Positions 7,959-15,897 of a DNA stretch of 32,822 bases are shown here, in pieces. The notes under the pieces were generated by a model. The model had not been told where the DNA came from and ran no database searches. It saw only the letters and a list, made by a program, of their open reading frames with translations. Position numbers and translations under genes: made by a program. Where the stretch lies: positions 1-32,822 of the forward strand of contig JAFZPM010000013.1 in NCBI GenBank assembly GCA_017550335.1. The letters are read 5' to 3'. Position 1 is the stretch's first letter; each line of letters begins with the position of its first letter. Origin of the DNA: Paludibacteraceae bacterium (GTDB lineage: Bacteria; Bacteroidota; Bacteroidia; Bacteroidales; Paludibacteraceae).

Positions 7959-9839
7959 TTATCTGTTCCCCTCATTGACCACTGCCCGAACTAACCCACC
8001 ATAGTAACGATAGTCTTTCAATTTCGAAAAACCGCCATGGCTATCCACATGAAATCCAATAAACCAATAATCTGAGTTTTGTGACGATTCTTGCCAATCA
8101 CTACTCGTTGAAGACAGATAAGAAGTGCCCATAATACCAAAAGAATCTTTTGTTGGCAGCATTATGACATTCCCGTTCTGTTTTGACTTGCCGATTAAGA
8201 ACTCCTCCAATTGCCCTTTTTTAGGGTGCCAAAGACTTATCCGATTCCAATCGCAACCAGCAAGGAGTTCACTCCAATCCTCTATAGAAGGCATGCGCCA
8301 TGATTTTCCCATATGGACATAGGCAGCATCATCCTCGGCATCCAATTCAGTTTTGTAATCAACCGTACCCATCTCCTCACGAACGCAATATTTTTTGACT
8401 TCATGATTCTTGTCTATCCACTTATAGTTATTCTCATCATACACTTCTTTAACCTGTGTTTCTCCCCATGCATAGTGGTCGCCCACATCTTCTCTATCTG
8501 TGGCCCCAAGATTACATGTGGCCCAAAGCCTACCACTTGATAATCCTAAATCCACATACTCATAGCCGTCAACCTTTCCACTTACCATAGAGTCCTTTAA
8601 CTTGTAATAACAGTTCTTAAACACTTTATCATAACATGAAGGGTCAGCATCCGCAGGAAGAACAACATCCGTAATGTTTTTGCAACCCAGAAATGCATTC
8701 TCATCAATCCTCGTTTTAGCATCTTTGATTTCAACACGAGTAAGATTTTGGCAATCCCTGAAAGCACAATTCTCAATAATCTTCACGCCTTTCTCTATGG
8801 TCACACTTTCCAAAGAACAACTCGCAAACGTAGATCCCTTTATAGTATCCACCGTAGATGGTACGACCAAAGATCGGATCTTACTGTCATCCAGAAGACC
8901 TAGTGGGAGTTGAGTGACACCCTTCGGAATGATAAGTTCTTCCCCTTCATAGGAACTCACATTAAATAAAATACCATTGATGATGACAATGGGATTCTGC
9001 TTCTGTAATTTATATAAAAATGGAGTATTACTAAACGCAACAGGAGCTATATGAGTTACCGACTTAGGGATCTTGACAGACTCCAAATTTTTACAATTAC
9101 AAAATTCATATCCAATGCTAGTCACACCCTCTGGAATAACAACAGATTCCATATTATCACATGCGTAAAACGCATCTTCAGCAATGCAGGTGACTCCTTG
9201 TGGAATTATCACATGTGGATTATTACAAGCATTCGCATCCAACAAGATGTTATTAATCACAACCAATGGATTCTTCTTTCGGAGATTATTTAGGAACGGC
9301 GTATCTTCAAATGCGCCAGAGCCAATGTGTGTGACACTACTCGGAATAGTCACTGTTGTCAGATTATGGCATGAGCGAAAAGCATCATTACCTATCTCCT
9401 TGACTGTGTTCGGTATAACAAGCGATTGTATGAGATCATTTCCATATGAATGTTCAATACTGTCAGGATCATCAACAAAATTGAGATCTATATAAGCTTC
9501 TTTATAGAATGCCCCTTCTGCAATACTTGTCACAGGAATATTTCCATATACAGTAAAAATATGCGACCGTATAACCAAATTCGGATTGGAATAGGGCTCG
9601 TCATCCCCTACCCTTATATATTCATCTATATTTATATAAGGAAAATCATGAGACAAAGCCACGGGATCATAAAGACCACGAAAGCAATACCCTCCACCCA
9701 TAAGTACATATTCACAATCTTCCTCCACATAAACTTGTAACAACGGATAGCGTTTCTTTACAAATAAAAAGACCAGAACTATTAGAATTAAAATAAATAC
9801 AAGAATAAGAATATTCCGAGCATGGCACATTGCATCCAT
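7959..9839 (-). CDS. Membrane-anchored BspA-like leucine-rich repeat protein with C-terminal Fib_succ_major-type domain
   Basis: A 626-residue protein. Residues 9-28 form one hydrophobic helix followed by KKR, which suggests a signal anchor rather than a cleaved signal. About 100-410 hold LRR_5 (BspA/TpLRR) repeats of the form LxxVxIPxxVTxIGxxAFxxCxNL, interrupted twice by a variant unit with NP(L/I)V(V/I)INxIL. From about 420 the protein changes to a domain opening DGYEYVDLGLSSGRLWATCNLGA, with AWGET, KSWRMPS and GIMGTSYLSS, as in the Fibrobacter succinogenes major paralogous domain/DUF1566 group. BspA-type proteins bind host or bacterial surfaces; that role is inferred here. It sits 18 nt after the lipoprotein gene and 10 nt before the SH3 gene. 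Confidence 0.88.
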   Translation of the reverse strand: MDAMCHARNILILVFILILIVLVFLFVKKRYPLLQVYVEEDCEYVLMGGGYCFRGLYDPVALSHDFPYINIDEYIRVGDDEPYSNPNLVIRSHIFTVYGNIPVTSIAEGAFYKEAYIDLNFVDDPDSIEHSYGNDLIQSLVIPNTVKEIGNDAFRSCHNLTTVTIPSSVTHIGSGAFEDTPFLNNLRKKNPLVVINNILLDANACNNPHVIIPQGVTCIAEDAFYACDNMESVVIPEGVTSIGYEFCNCKNLESVKIPKSVTHIAPVAFSNTPFLYKLQKQNPIVIINGILFNVSSYEGEELIIPKGVTQLPLGLLDDSKIRSLVVPSTVDTIKGSTFASCSLESVTIEKGVKIIENCAFRDCQNLTRVEIKDAKTRIDENAFLGCKNITDVVLPADADPSCYDKVFKNCYYKLKDSMVSGKVDGYEYVDLGLSSGRLWATCNLGATDREDVGDHYAWGETQVKEVYDENNYKWIDKNHEVKKYCVREEMGTVDYKTELDAEDDAAYVHMGKSWRMPSIEDWSELLAGCDWNRISLWHPKKGQLEEFLIGKSKQNGNVIMLPTKDSFGIMGTSYLSSTSSDWQESSQNSDYWFIGFHVDSHGGFSKLKDYRYYGGLVRAVVNEGNR

Positions 9840-9857
9840 TGTGACTCTCCCTTAATT

Positions 9858-10568
9858 TTAATAGTAAGAAATTTCTCTCGTCTCTATACGATACTTACTT
9901 TCCTCTTTTTCAATACTCTTCCTATCCTGAGAATACTTGGTAACAGTGGTTACACGACGTTTTGTCCAGTTTCCCAAACTATCCCGTTCCACGATATTGA
10001 AATATTCCATGGCATCTGTATAAAGATATTCGCCTTCTCCCATTGAGGGCTCAACAGAGGAAACACATTCTAAATCATTGTCATACGTGAAATACTTTTT
10101 CCCATGGCATTCTAGTCCATTGACAATCATCGTATCCAACATCCCCTGTTCATTATAGAGGTACTCTTCGGAAACATAAATGCCAAAGTCCGCCACATAG
10201 ACTTCCTTCTTTGTGATTTGACCACTGTCATTGCGGGAAAGCCTGATTTTTTCCTTTGGATCAAAAGCAACGACACCATTTTGATCGAATGTGTATGTCT
10301 TATCCATCCATTCCACATGTTCGAGCTTGCCACTCCAAGTAGAGTCACAATTACTTACCTGAACTGACAATTTGGAAACGTTGCCACGCACATCCATAAA
10401 TTGACGGTCGGGAGAGGTAAATGAAGGCAGTTCCTTCACTACCACTACCGTATCTTCAGGAAGCTCCTTACGAAGTGAATCCGAACGTTCCTCTTGATTG
10501 GTGCTCGACCCTCCGCAAGCGCTTAACACAGCCGTTGCCAGAACGAGGAATCTTTTTTTCATGATCAT
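9858..10568 (-). CDS. Lipoprotein of unknown function
   Basis: A 236-residue protein with a lipoprotein signal (MIMKKRFLVLATAVLSACGG); the lipobox cysteine is at about residue 18. It is followed by a Ser/Glu-rich tether and then a chain of short strands with Y-x-x-N/D-x-x-G turns (for example LYNEQGMLDTM and YFTYDNDLEC), which resemble RHS/YD-like or toxin-immunity lipoprotein folds, without a firm match. The ATG at 10568 overlaps the nadE stop codon in an ATGA, indicating translational coupling; an in-frame ATG at 10562 is possible. It is probably anchored in a membrane facing the periplasm. Confidence 0.8.
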   Translation of the reverse strand: MIMKKRFLVLATAVLSACGGSSTNQEERSDSLRKELPEDTVVVVKELPSFTSPDRQFMDVRGNVSKLSVQVSNCDSTWSGKLEHVEWMDKTYTFDQNGVVAFDPKEKIRLSRNDSGQITKKEVYVADFGIYVSEEYLYNEQGMLDTMIVNGLECHGKKYFTYDNDLECVSSVEPSMGEGEYLYTDAMEYFNIVERDSLGNWTKRRVTTVTKYSQDRKSIEKEESKYRIETREISYY

Positions 10569-12481
10569 ATATTTTTTGTTAAACGTTCCACCTCTTCAAT
10601 CCATATTTTGCTGGATGCATCGCTTGGCATTCTCCAATCGCCACGTGGTGAGAGGTTGACGCTACCCACCTTCGGACCATCAGGCATACAGCTTCTCTTG
10701 AACTGTTGTGCGAAGAAACGCCAATAGAACGTGCGCATCCACTTCAATATCGTCGCATCATCATATTTACCTTCAAACGCCTTGCATGCCATAAAGAAAA
10801 TCTTTGTAGGCGACAATCCGAAACGAAGGGTGTAGTAGATGAAGAAATCGTGGAGTTCGTAAGGTCCCACCAAATCCTCTGTCTTTTGTGCAATCTCTCC
10901 TTTGTCGTCGGCTGGAAGTAGTTCCGGACTGACGGGTGTGTCGCAGACATCCAGCAACGTCTCCTTTGCGGCCTCATCCATCTCATAAAGAGCCGCATAT
11001 TTCACCAAGTATCTCACCAACGTCTTCGGAATCGATGTGTTGACAGCATACATACTCATGTGATCGCCGTTGTAGGTTGCCCAACCCAACACCAGTTCTG
11101 ACAAATCGCCTGTTCCAACCACCAATCCACCAATCTTGTTGGCATAGTCCATCAAGATCTGTGTTCTCTCACGTGCCTGTGTGTTTTCATAGGTGACATC
11201 CAGAACGGAAAGGTCATGATCAAGATCCTTCAAGTGCTGCAAGCAAGCCGGCTTGATATCCACCTCCTTGATAGAGATACCCAGACTCTTCATCATATTG
11301 AGTGAATTATGATAGGTACGACCAGTGGTACCAAAACCAGGCATTGTGATGCCGACAATGTTTTTACGCGGAAGACCCAGTTTGTCGAATGTCCTCACCA
11401 TCACAAGCAGTGCGAGTGTAGAGTCGAGACCTCCACTAATGCCCACAACCGCTCTCTGGATGCCGGTGTGATACAAGCGTGTTGCCAATCCACCCACTTG
11501 GATGGAGAAGATTTCGTTGCAACGTGTCTTCATCTCGTCCTCTGGCGGAACGAATGGATGAGGCGCGAATGTACGGGTCACATCCGAAGGATTGGCATAT
11601 AGCTCGATTGGCTCAAGATGAGTGATTTCAATCTCGTTTTTCTTGTTAGGATTCTGATTACCGATGATGAAAGCGGAGTTGCGCAGACGATCCGCCTGCA
11701 ATCGCTGCACGTCAATATCGGCGATGGTGAGTTGCTCTTTGAAAGAGAATCGTTCCGACGTAGCCAACAGACTACCGTTTTCAGTGATGATGGCAGTGCC
11801 AGAGAAAACAAGGTCGGTACTGCTCTCTCCGAAGCCAGAGCCCGTATAGATGTAGGCGCACACATTCGTGGCAGACTTCTGCTTCACCAATTGACGGCGG
11901 TAAGCCTCCTTGCCAATCAGTTCATCACTGGCAGAGAGATTGAAGATAACCTCCGCACCCGCCAGACAGAGCTCGTCACTTGGAGATACAGGCATCCATA
12001 GGTCTTCGCAGATCTCAATGCCGAATTTTAGTCCATCCACCTCAAAGACCTGTCTTTTTTCGCCGAATCCCGGTGTGAACCAACGCTTCTCGTAGAACTC
12101 ATTATTGCTTGGCAAATATTGTTTATCCACCTCTGTATGAAAGAACCGTTCACCTGTACCAGCCACGAAAGCCGCATTGTACAATTTACCATCACGATAG
12201 TAGGGCGCCCCCACAATGGCATAGAGACCATGCCGACCAGCCGCCTCATTTATTCTAAGAAGCTGCCTTTGCGTCTCATCGATCAAAGTACGTTGGTAAA
12301 AAAGATCGGAACAGGTATAACCCGTAAGACAAAGTTCCGGGAAACATACAATTTTAACATTCTCCTTTGCCGCTTTTTCTATCAGCGAGATGATTCTGTC
12401 GGCATTCACTTTAGGATTGGCTATCTCCACCACTGGGATAGCACTGGCAACGCGGACGAATCCAATTTCTTTATTTTCCAT
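10565..12481 (-). CDS. nadE: Glutamine-dependent NAD+ synthetase
   Basis: A 638-residue two-domain enzyme that makes NAD+ from deamido-NAD+, ATP and glutamine in the cytoplasm. The N-terminal nitrilase-like glutaminase half shows the Glu-Lys-Cys triad: E49 in CFPELCLTGY, K120 before QYLPSNNEFYE, and C158 in GIEICEDLW. The C-terminal synthetase half has the ATP pyrophosphatase loop SGGLDST (349-355), and VGTGDLSELVLGW and YNGDHMSMYAVN segments typical of the family. The length fits the long bacterial form. It is the first gene of a tight cluster with three envelope genes on the same strand, an unusual set of partners. No clear promoter consensus was found in 12482-12711. Confidence 0.97.
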   Translation of the reverse strand: MENKEIGFVRVASAIPVVEIANPKVNADRIISLIEKAAKENVKIVCFPELCLTGYTCSDLFYQRTLIDETQRQLLRINEAAGRHGLYAIVGAPYYRDGKLYNAAFVAGTGERFFHTEVDKQYLPSNNEFYEKRWFTPGFGEKRQVFEVDGLKFGIEICEDLWMPVSPSDELCLAGAEVIFNLSASDELIGKEAYRRQLVKQKSATNVCAYIYTGSGFGESSTDLVFSGTAIITENGSLLATSERFSFKEQLTIADIDVQRLQADRLRNSAFIIGNQNPNKKNEIEITHLEPIELYANPSDVTRTFAPHPFVPPEDEMKTRCNEIFSIQVGGLATRLYHTGIQRAVVGISGGLDSTLALLVMVRTFDKLGLPRKNIVGITMPGFGTTGRTYHNSLNMMKSLGISIKEVDIKPACLQHLKDLDHDLSVLDVTYENTQARERTQILMDYANKIGGLVVGTGDLSELVLGWATYNGDHMSMYAVNTSIPKTLVRYLVKYAALYEMDEAAKETLLDVCDTPVSPELLPADDKGEIAQKTEDLVGPYELHDFFIYYTLRFGLSPTKIFFMACKAFEGKYDDATILKWMRTFYWRFFAQQFKRSCMPDGPKVGSVNLSPRGDWRMPSDASSKIWIEEVERLTKNI

Positions 12482-12711
12482 ACTATATTAATTAAACCAT
12501 TCATTTTCAAAGGGAAAGAGGGAATCAAATCCCCCACCAATAACTAAGGCAATTTACAAAAAATCGACAATATGGCATCACAAAATCAACTTAATTTTCA
12601 TCTGATGTAAAATGCCAGTTTTGTGAGATTTCACAATCATGAAATGCAATTTATGGAAATCCATCTAAGGTAGGTCCTATAAATCCATTTCGAAGGAATA
12701 CGACAGGATCA

Positions 12712-13497
12712 TTATCGGCTGACGGCACGGATATTTATGCCTAAGAAGCGAGGTTCCGAGGCTACTCCGCCACCCACATGGGCCCCTTCTCCATCATAAA
12801 GGCAAGAGATCTCAAGGCTCGACGCTTCCCATTCCTTCGAGGCAGTAGACGACCAGAGAGAAACGAAACGAACTAAATCAGCATATTCAATTGTCATGGT
12901 TATATCCGTAATGGAATCCACATAAGGACAATTTTCCGATCCATTCAGGAAAGGTAAAAGAATGGTCGCTCCATTCAGCTTGGACGTACCCATAATGCCT
13001 CCAGGCACTTCCTCCCAGCGACAGTTATCGTACAATTCCTGCAGCTCATCCACGGTGGGCATACGCCAGGGTAAGCCCCAAAGGGCCATAGCAGCATCAT
13101 CCGCAGCCTCCAACTTGGTTTTCCCGTCTATCTTCCCGTACTTCGTGAGTTGGAAAAGATCCGTATTGCTCGCTTCAGAAGAAAATGGGGTCGGTTCTTC
13201 CTCTGAATTTCTTATGCACCACTTATAACAAAAGCAATCGAAAAAAGACTTCATCTCCGTTTCTCCCCAAGCAAAGATACCATCCATAGGATAAGGCCTA
13301 GTATCTTGCAGATTACTAGTCGCCCATTTCAAACCACTTGGCAGACCCAAGTCCACATAATCGTGTCCGTTGATTTGCCCACTAACTGTATGTACGGCAC
13401 CTTCCATATCCATTGTCATCACTAATATAATCAGTATGTTTACTATTCTTTTCACAACCGCATGATTATTTTTCAAAAGCTTTGTAAAGTTTGTCAT
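12712..13497 (-). CDS. Secreted stand-alone Fib_succ_major/DUF1566-type domain protein
   Basis: The longest frame has 261 residues and overlaps the previous gene by 32 nt. A GTG at 13455 gives VKRIVNILIILVMTM..., a better signal peptide placed 10 nt after the upstream stop, so the real start may be there. The rest is one domain: GHDYVDLGLPSGLKWATSNL, FAWGETE, LEAADDAAMALWGLPWRMPTVDEL, GIMGTSKLNGATILLP and a C-terminal INIRAVSR. This is the same domain that ends the LRR protein at 7959-9839, with which it shares YVDLGL(S/P)SG, AWGET, WRMP and GIMGTS. The function of this domain is unknown; it is abundant in surface proteins of gut Bacteroidota. It is probably co-transcribed with the lipoprotein gene upstream. 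Confidence 0.82.
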   Translation of the reverse strand: MTNFTKLLKNNHAVVKRIVNILIILVMTMDMEGAVHTVSGQINGHDYVDLGLPSGLKWATSNLQDTRPYPMDGIFAWGETEMKSFFDCFCYKWCIRNSEEEPTPFSSEASNTDLFQLTKYGKIDGKTKLEAADDAAMALWGLPWRMPTVDELQELYDNCRWEEVPGGIMGTSKLNGATILLPFLNGSENCPYVDSITDITMTIEYADLVRFVSLWSSTASKEWEASSLEISCLYDGEGAHVGGGVASEPRFLGINIRAVSR

Positions 13498-14641
13498 CTA
13501 TCTTGAAGTGGTATTTCCAACGAAATCCTTTCTCTCTGAGCGCCTCCAGGGATTCGGAGTCGGTCGCTTTTTCCATGAAATGCACGAGTTCGCAAAGATC
13601 ACGATAGGTGTTGTTATGCGTCAAATCAATAAGGATTACGGAAGAATCCGCACTTAGGCGGCAGGACTCATCCACAGGATTCCCATTCATATAAATCGTG
13701 TCGTTGCTACGATGCAACCTAAATTTCGCATTTCGGATTAAATCCATATAAGCATTCTTGAATAGCAAGAGATCATCCTCCTTAGCTTTCGACGATGAAT
13801 CTTGGGAAATAGGCGGCATCCCAATGATAGAACCCACCTGTTGTCTATGTCTATATTCGAAAAAGGGACCAGATACGATCGGTTCGTCCTTATCAACCCC
13901 CTTGTTTATAAAACAGCATAGACCGGAATAGTAACATAACGTGTCAATCAACTCCACAGGAGAATCATATGCCACATTGATCGGAGAATAATAAGCTGCT
14001 CCGCATTCGTAATCATAGACACCCGCATTTTCTAAGGAATCCAGAGTTCGGAGCAACGATGTTATGGAAGATTGTCGCACGCCGTAACAGTAATACGCAG
14101 AGTCTTGGATAAGAATTTTCGGCCAATAGATGTTTATGGAGGCAACCGAGCCGTCGGGACGTAACAACGTACTATCCACAATGGCAAAACAACTGTCCTG
14201 ATTGATAAACTGTAACGATGGATGGGTCATCAGGCAATTGGAAGCAATGATCATGGAAGATTTCGGACCGGGCTCAAATCCGAGAAATGCCGAGTCTCCC
14301 AAATGAGGCCATATTTTAAGATAATCCATCTCTTCCCCTAACGAATCGGCAAGGAATTGATCTATCCTCTCTGCAGAGAATCTCTCGCCCAAGAGGAACT
14401 CTCTTAAATCCCTTTTATTAGCGTCCAAAAACACCTCTTTGGTAGGAAACTCCCCATTGTACCTTACATATTTATCCACCCGATACGCCAAACAATCAAA
14501 GCCTATTTCATCATTTTCTGTCATCTCTTTTTTTTGGGGGGTACAAGCCACCACCGCAAACAAGACAAACGGAATGAGCCAAACCTGCCGCTGACGCAAC
14601 AAGCGATACTTCAAACGAACCATAAACTGCATATCAAACAT
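13466..14641 (-). CDS. Lipoprotein of unknown function
   Basis: A 391-residue protein with a basic N-terminus, a hydrophobic stretch and a lipobox ending VVAC at about residue 33 (PFVLFAVVACTPQKK). ATGs at 14641, 14632 and 14623 all keep the signal; 14623 gives the most usual n-region length. The mature part is acidic and aromatic, with several internal cysteines and a late LTHNNTYRDLCELVHFMEKA helix. I do not recognise a family. Two TAnnTTTG-like boxes (14665-14672 and 14675-14682, minus strand) lie just upstream, without a good -33. It overlaps the next gene and probably forms a two-gene operon with it. It diverges from the sigma-54-type unit at 14731-15089. Confidence 0.78.
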   Translation of the reverse strand: MFDMQFMVRLKYRLLRQRQVWLIPFVLFAVVACTPQKKEMTENDEIGFDCLAYRVDKYVRYNGEFPTKEVFLDANKRDLREFLLGERFSAERIDQFLADSLGEEMDYLKIWPHLGDSAFLGFEPGPKSSMIIASNCLMTHPSLQFINQDSCFAIVDSTLLRPDGSVASINIYWPKILIQDSAYYCYGVRQSSITSLLRTLDSLENAGVYDYECGAAYYSPINVAYDSPVELIDTLCYYSGLCCFINKGVDKDEPIVSGPFFEYRHRQQVGSIIGMPPISQDSSSKAKEDDLLLFKNAYMDLIRNAKFRLHRSNDTIYMNGNPVDESCRLSADSSVILIDLTHNNTYRDLCELVHFMEKATDSESLEALREKGFRWKYHFKIDDKLYKAFEK

Positions 14642-14730
14642 ATTTTCATCTATTTATACGTGACCAAAATTACACAAAAATAGAAAAAAACGGGTGATTT
14701 TCCACCCCACACACAAAAAAATGAGCCAAT

Positions 14731-14773
14731 CGTGTCACACCATTCGGACAGAATGACACGAAAGCGGACAGAA
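14731..14773 (+). promoter_or_regulatory. Putative activator (enhancer-binding protein) site upstream of the sigma-54-type promoter
   Basis: CGTGTCA (14731-14737) and TGACACG (14754-14760) form an inverted repeat, with ATTC/GAAT nested inside. CGGACAGAA occurs twice, at 14745-14753 and 14765-14773, exactly 20 bp or two helical turns apart. The dyad centre is about 70 bp before the predicted start of transcription, close but acceptable for a bacterial enhancer-binding protein. Assignment as an activator site is inference. Confidence 0.5.
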
Positions 14774-14788
14774 AGTTCATTCCAATAT

Positions 14789-14805
14789 TTGGCACGGTTT
14801 TTGTA
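14789..14805 (+). promoter_or_regulatory. Sigma-54 (RpoN) -24/-12 promoter
   Basis: TTGGCACG (14789-14796), then GTTT, then TTGTA (14801-14805) matches the sigma-54 consensus YTGGCACGRNNNTTGCW at all positions except the -12 element, where GC is replaced by GT. The GG to G spacing is 12 nt. Transcription would start near 14816. No TTTG/TAnnTTTG promoter of the usual type was seen at this spot. Confidence 0.7.
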
Positions 14806-14815
14806 TGAATATAGA

Positions 14816-14937
14816 TGACGACAAAGGTCGTCAACTATGATCGAAAATCATTTCGAAGAGCTACCCAGCTATGTTTTTCATAACCGAGCAACTCCGTTTA
14901 AATAAAACAAATTGTTTAACTTTAAATTGGTAGTATT
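14816..14937 (+). other. Structured 5' leader of the small lysine-rich peptide gene
   Basis: The predicted 120-nt leader begins with a perfect hairpin: TGACGAC (14816-14822), loop AAAG, GTCGTCA (14827-14833). A second small hairpin, ATGAT/ATCAT, is at 14837-14851, followed by AGCT/AGCT at about 14859-14870. The last 30 nt before the ATG are A/T-rich and unpaired, as is usual for Bacteroidota translation starts. A 5'-terminal hairpin may stabilise the transcript. Confidence 0.45.
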
Positions 14938-15048
14938 ATGAAAGGTAATGAGAAAAAGCCTAAAAAGGTTGAGAAAAAAGCAAAACACATTGCTGCTTAT
15001 TTGGCAGCTGAGGAGTCAGCATCTCATATAGATGCCAAAAAGAAATGA
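14938..15048 (+). CDS. Small lysine-rich peptide (36 residues), sigma-54-type promoter
   Basis: An ATG at 14938 opens a 36-codon frame ending in TGA at 15046. The peptide has three parts: a basic start (MKGNEKKPKKVEKKAK), a central amphipathic alanine-rich helix (HIAAYLAAEESASHID) and a basic end (AKKK). Eleven of 36 residues are lysine; there is no cysteine, no signal peptide and no GG cleavage motif, so it is probably cytosolic, perhaps bound to nucleic acid or ribosomes. The frame is supported by its fit between a sigma-54-type promoter with leader upstream and a strong terminator 5 nt downstream. The family is not recognised. Alternatively the transcript acts as an RNA and the frame is chance, which I think less likely. 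Confidence 0.65.
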   Translation: MKGNEKKPKKVEKKAKHIAAYLAAEESASHIDAKKK

Positions 15049-15052
15049 AACG

Positions 15053-15089
15053 AAGGGGATCGCCAAGCAAGACGATCCCCTTTCTTTTT
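15053..15089 (+). terminator. Strong Rho-independent terminator of the small peptide gene
   Basis: AAGGGGATCG (15053-15062) pairs perfectly with CGATCCCCTT (15073-15082), followed by TCTTTTT. It starts 5 nt after the stop codon and closes a one-gene transcript of about 270 nt. Confidence 0.88.
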
Positions 15090-15128
15090 CCATGTAACAC
15101 TTATCGATGCGTGACCGCACCTTACCGA

Positions 15129-15812
15129 TTATTTTCCGAGCTTAACCGAAGCGAAAACAGAGATGATCGGCAAAGCAGACCCTCCGTAATGGGAACGTCC
15201 ATACTCCGCCAGACATGCCTCGTCATCCGTGCGTAAAAAATCGTACGATGCCTCCAGGCCCAACGCGAAATGATTGGTGAAGAACCACCGCGACCCCACA
15301 TAGACACCGACAACAGGAGAAAAGGTATTGGATTCCACCTCGTTCCACAACTCGAAGTGGGATTGTTCCGAATATTGCGTATATTCCATAAAACTCTCCG
15401 CACAGATGTTCAGTCCACCGCACACACCCGCATAGGTGTCGAAATACTTCATGAACTGGAAGTGGAAGGCGCTGCGAAGCGTCGCTGAGCACTGGAACAC
15501 CTTCACGCGCTGCGACGTGTTATACAAGCCGAACTCATCCTTATAATGGCAAGCCGCGAAATGTATACCGAAATCAACCGCACCATTCCTACCGAACAAA
15601 TCGCTACGGAGGAATCCGCTCGTCATACCGGCAGAAGCGGACAACGAGAAACAGGGTATATCCGCGGCAGCTCCGGAAGTAAACGGAGGGAGACCCACTC
15701 CCAAATTCAATGAGGTCTGGCCTTTCGTCGCGATCTCAATCTCGTCAATAGACGAAGCGGAAAGACTCCCGACCGCAATGACAGCTAATATTATGCACAG
15801 AAAACGCTTCAT
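15129..15812 (-). CDS. Small outer-membrane beta-barrel-like protein (paralogue 3 of 3)
   Basis: A 227-residue protein with signal peptide MKRFLCIILAVIAVGSLSAS. It shares the block order of the two barrels at 5726-6984: an early LNLGVGLPP, LFGRNGAVDFGIHF, RSAFHFQFMKYFDTYAGVCGG and a late WFFTNHFALGLEASYD. It is about 30 residues longer, with extra loop sequence around a tyrosine-rich EYTQYSEQ stretch, and ends in VKLGK rather than in F. The role is unknown. It has its own promoter at 15835-15865, so it is not simply the end of the radical SAM operon, and it converges on the small peptide gene. Confidence 0.82.
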   Translation of the reverse strand: MKRFLCIILAVIAVGSLSASSIDEIEIATKGQTSLNLGVGLPPFTSGAAADIPCFSLSASAGMTSGFLRSDLFGRNGAVDFGIHFAACHYKDEFGLYNTSQRVKVFQCSATLRSAFHFQFMKYFDTYAGVCGGLNICAESFMEYTQYSEQSHFELWNEVESNTFSPVVGVYVGSRWFFTNHFALGLEASYDFLRTDDEACLAEYGRSHYGGSALPIISVFASVKLGK

Positions 15813-15834
15813 ATGATTAAATATAAATCAAAAA

Positions 15835-15865
15835 CAAAGATATAAATATATGGGAGAACTGCAAA
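15835..15865 (-). promoter_or_regulatory. Bacteroides-type promoter for barrel paralogue 3
   Basis: On the minus strand TTTG (15865-15862), a 19-nt spacer and TATCTTTG (15842-15835) match the consensus well. The start codon at 15812 is 22 nt downstream. Confidence 0.65.
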
Positions 15866-15897
15866 AGTACAAAGACGATTTTATACGGGCTAAAGCA

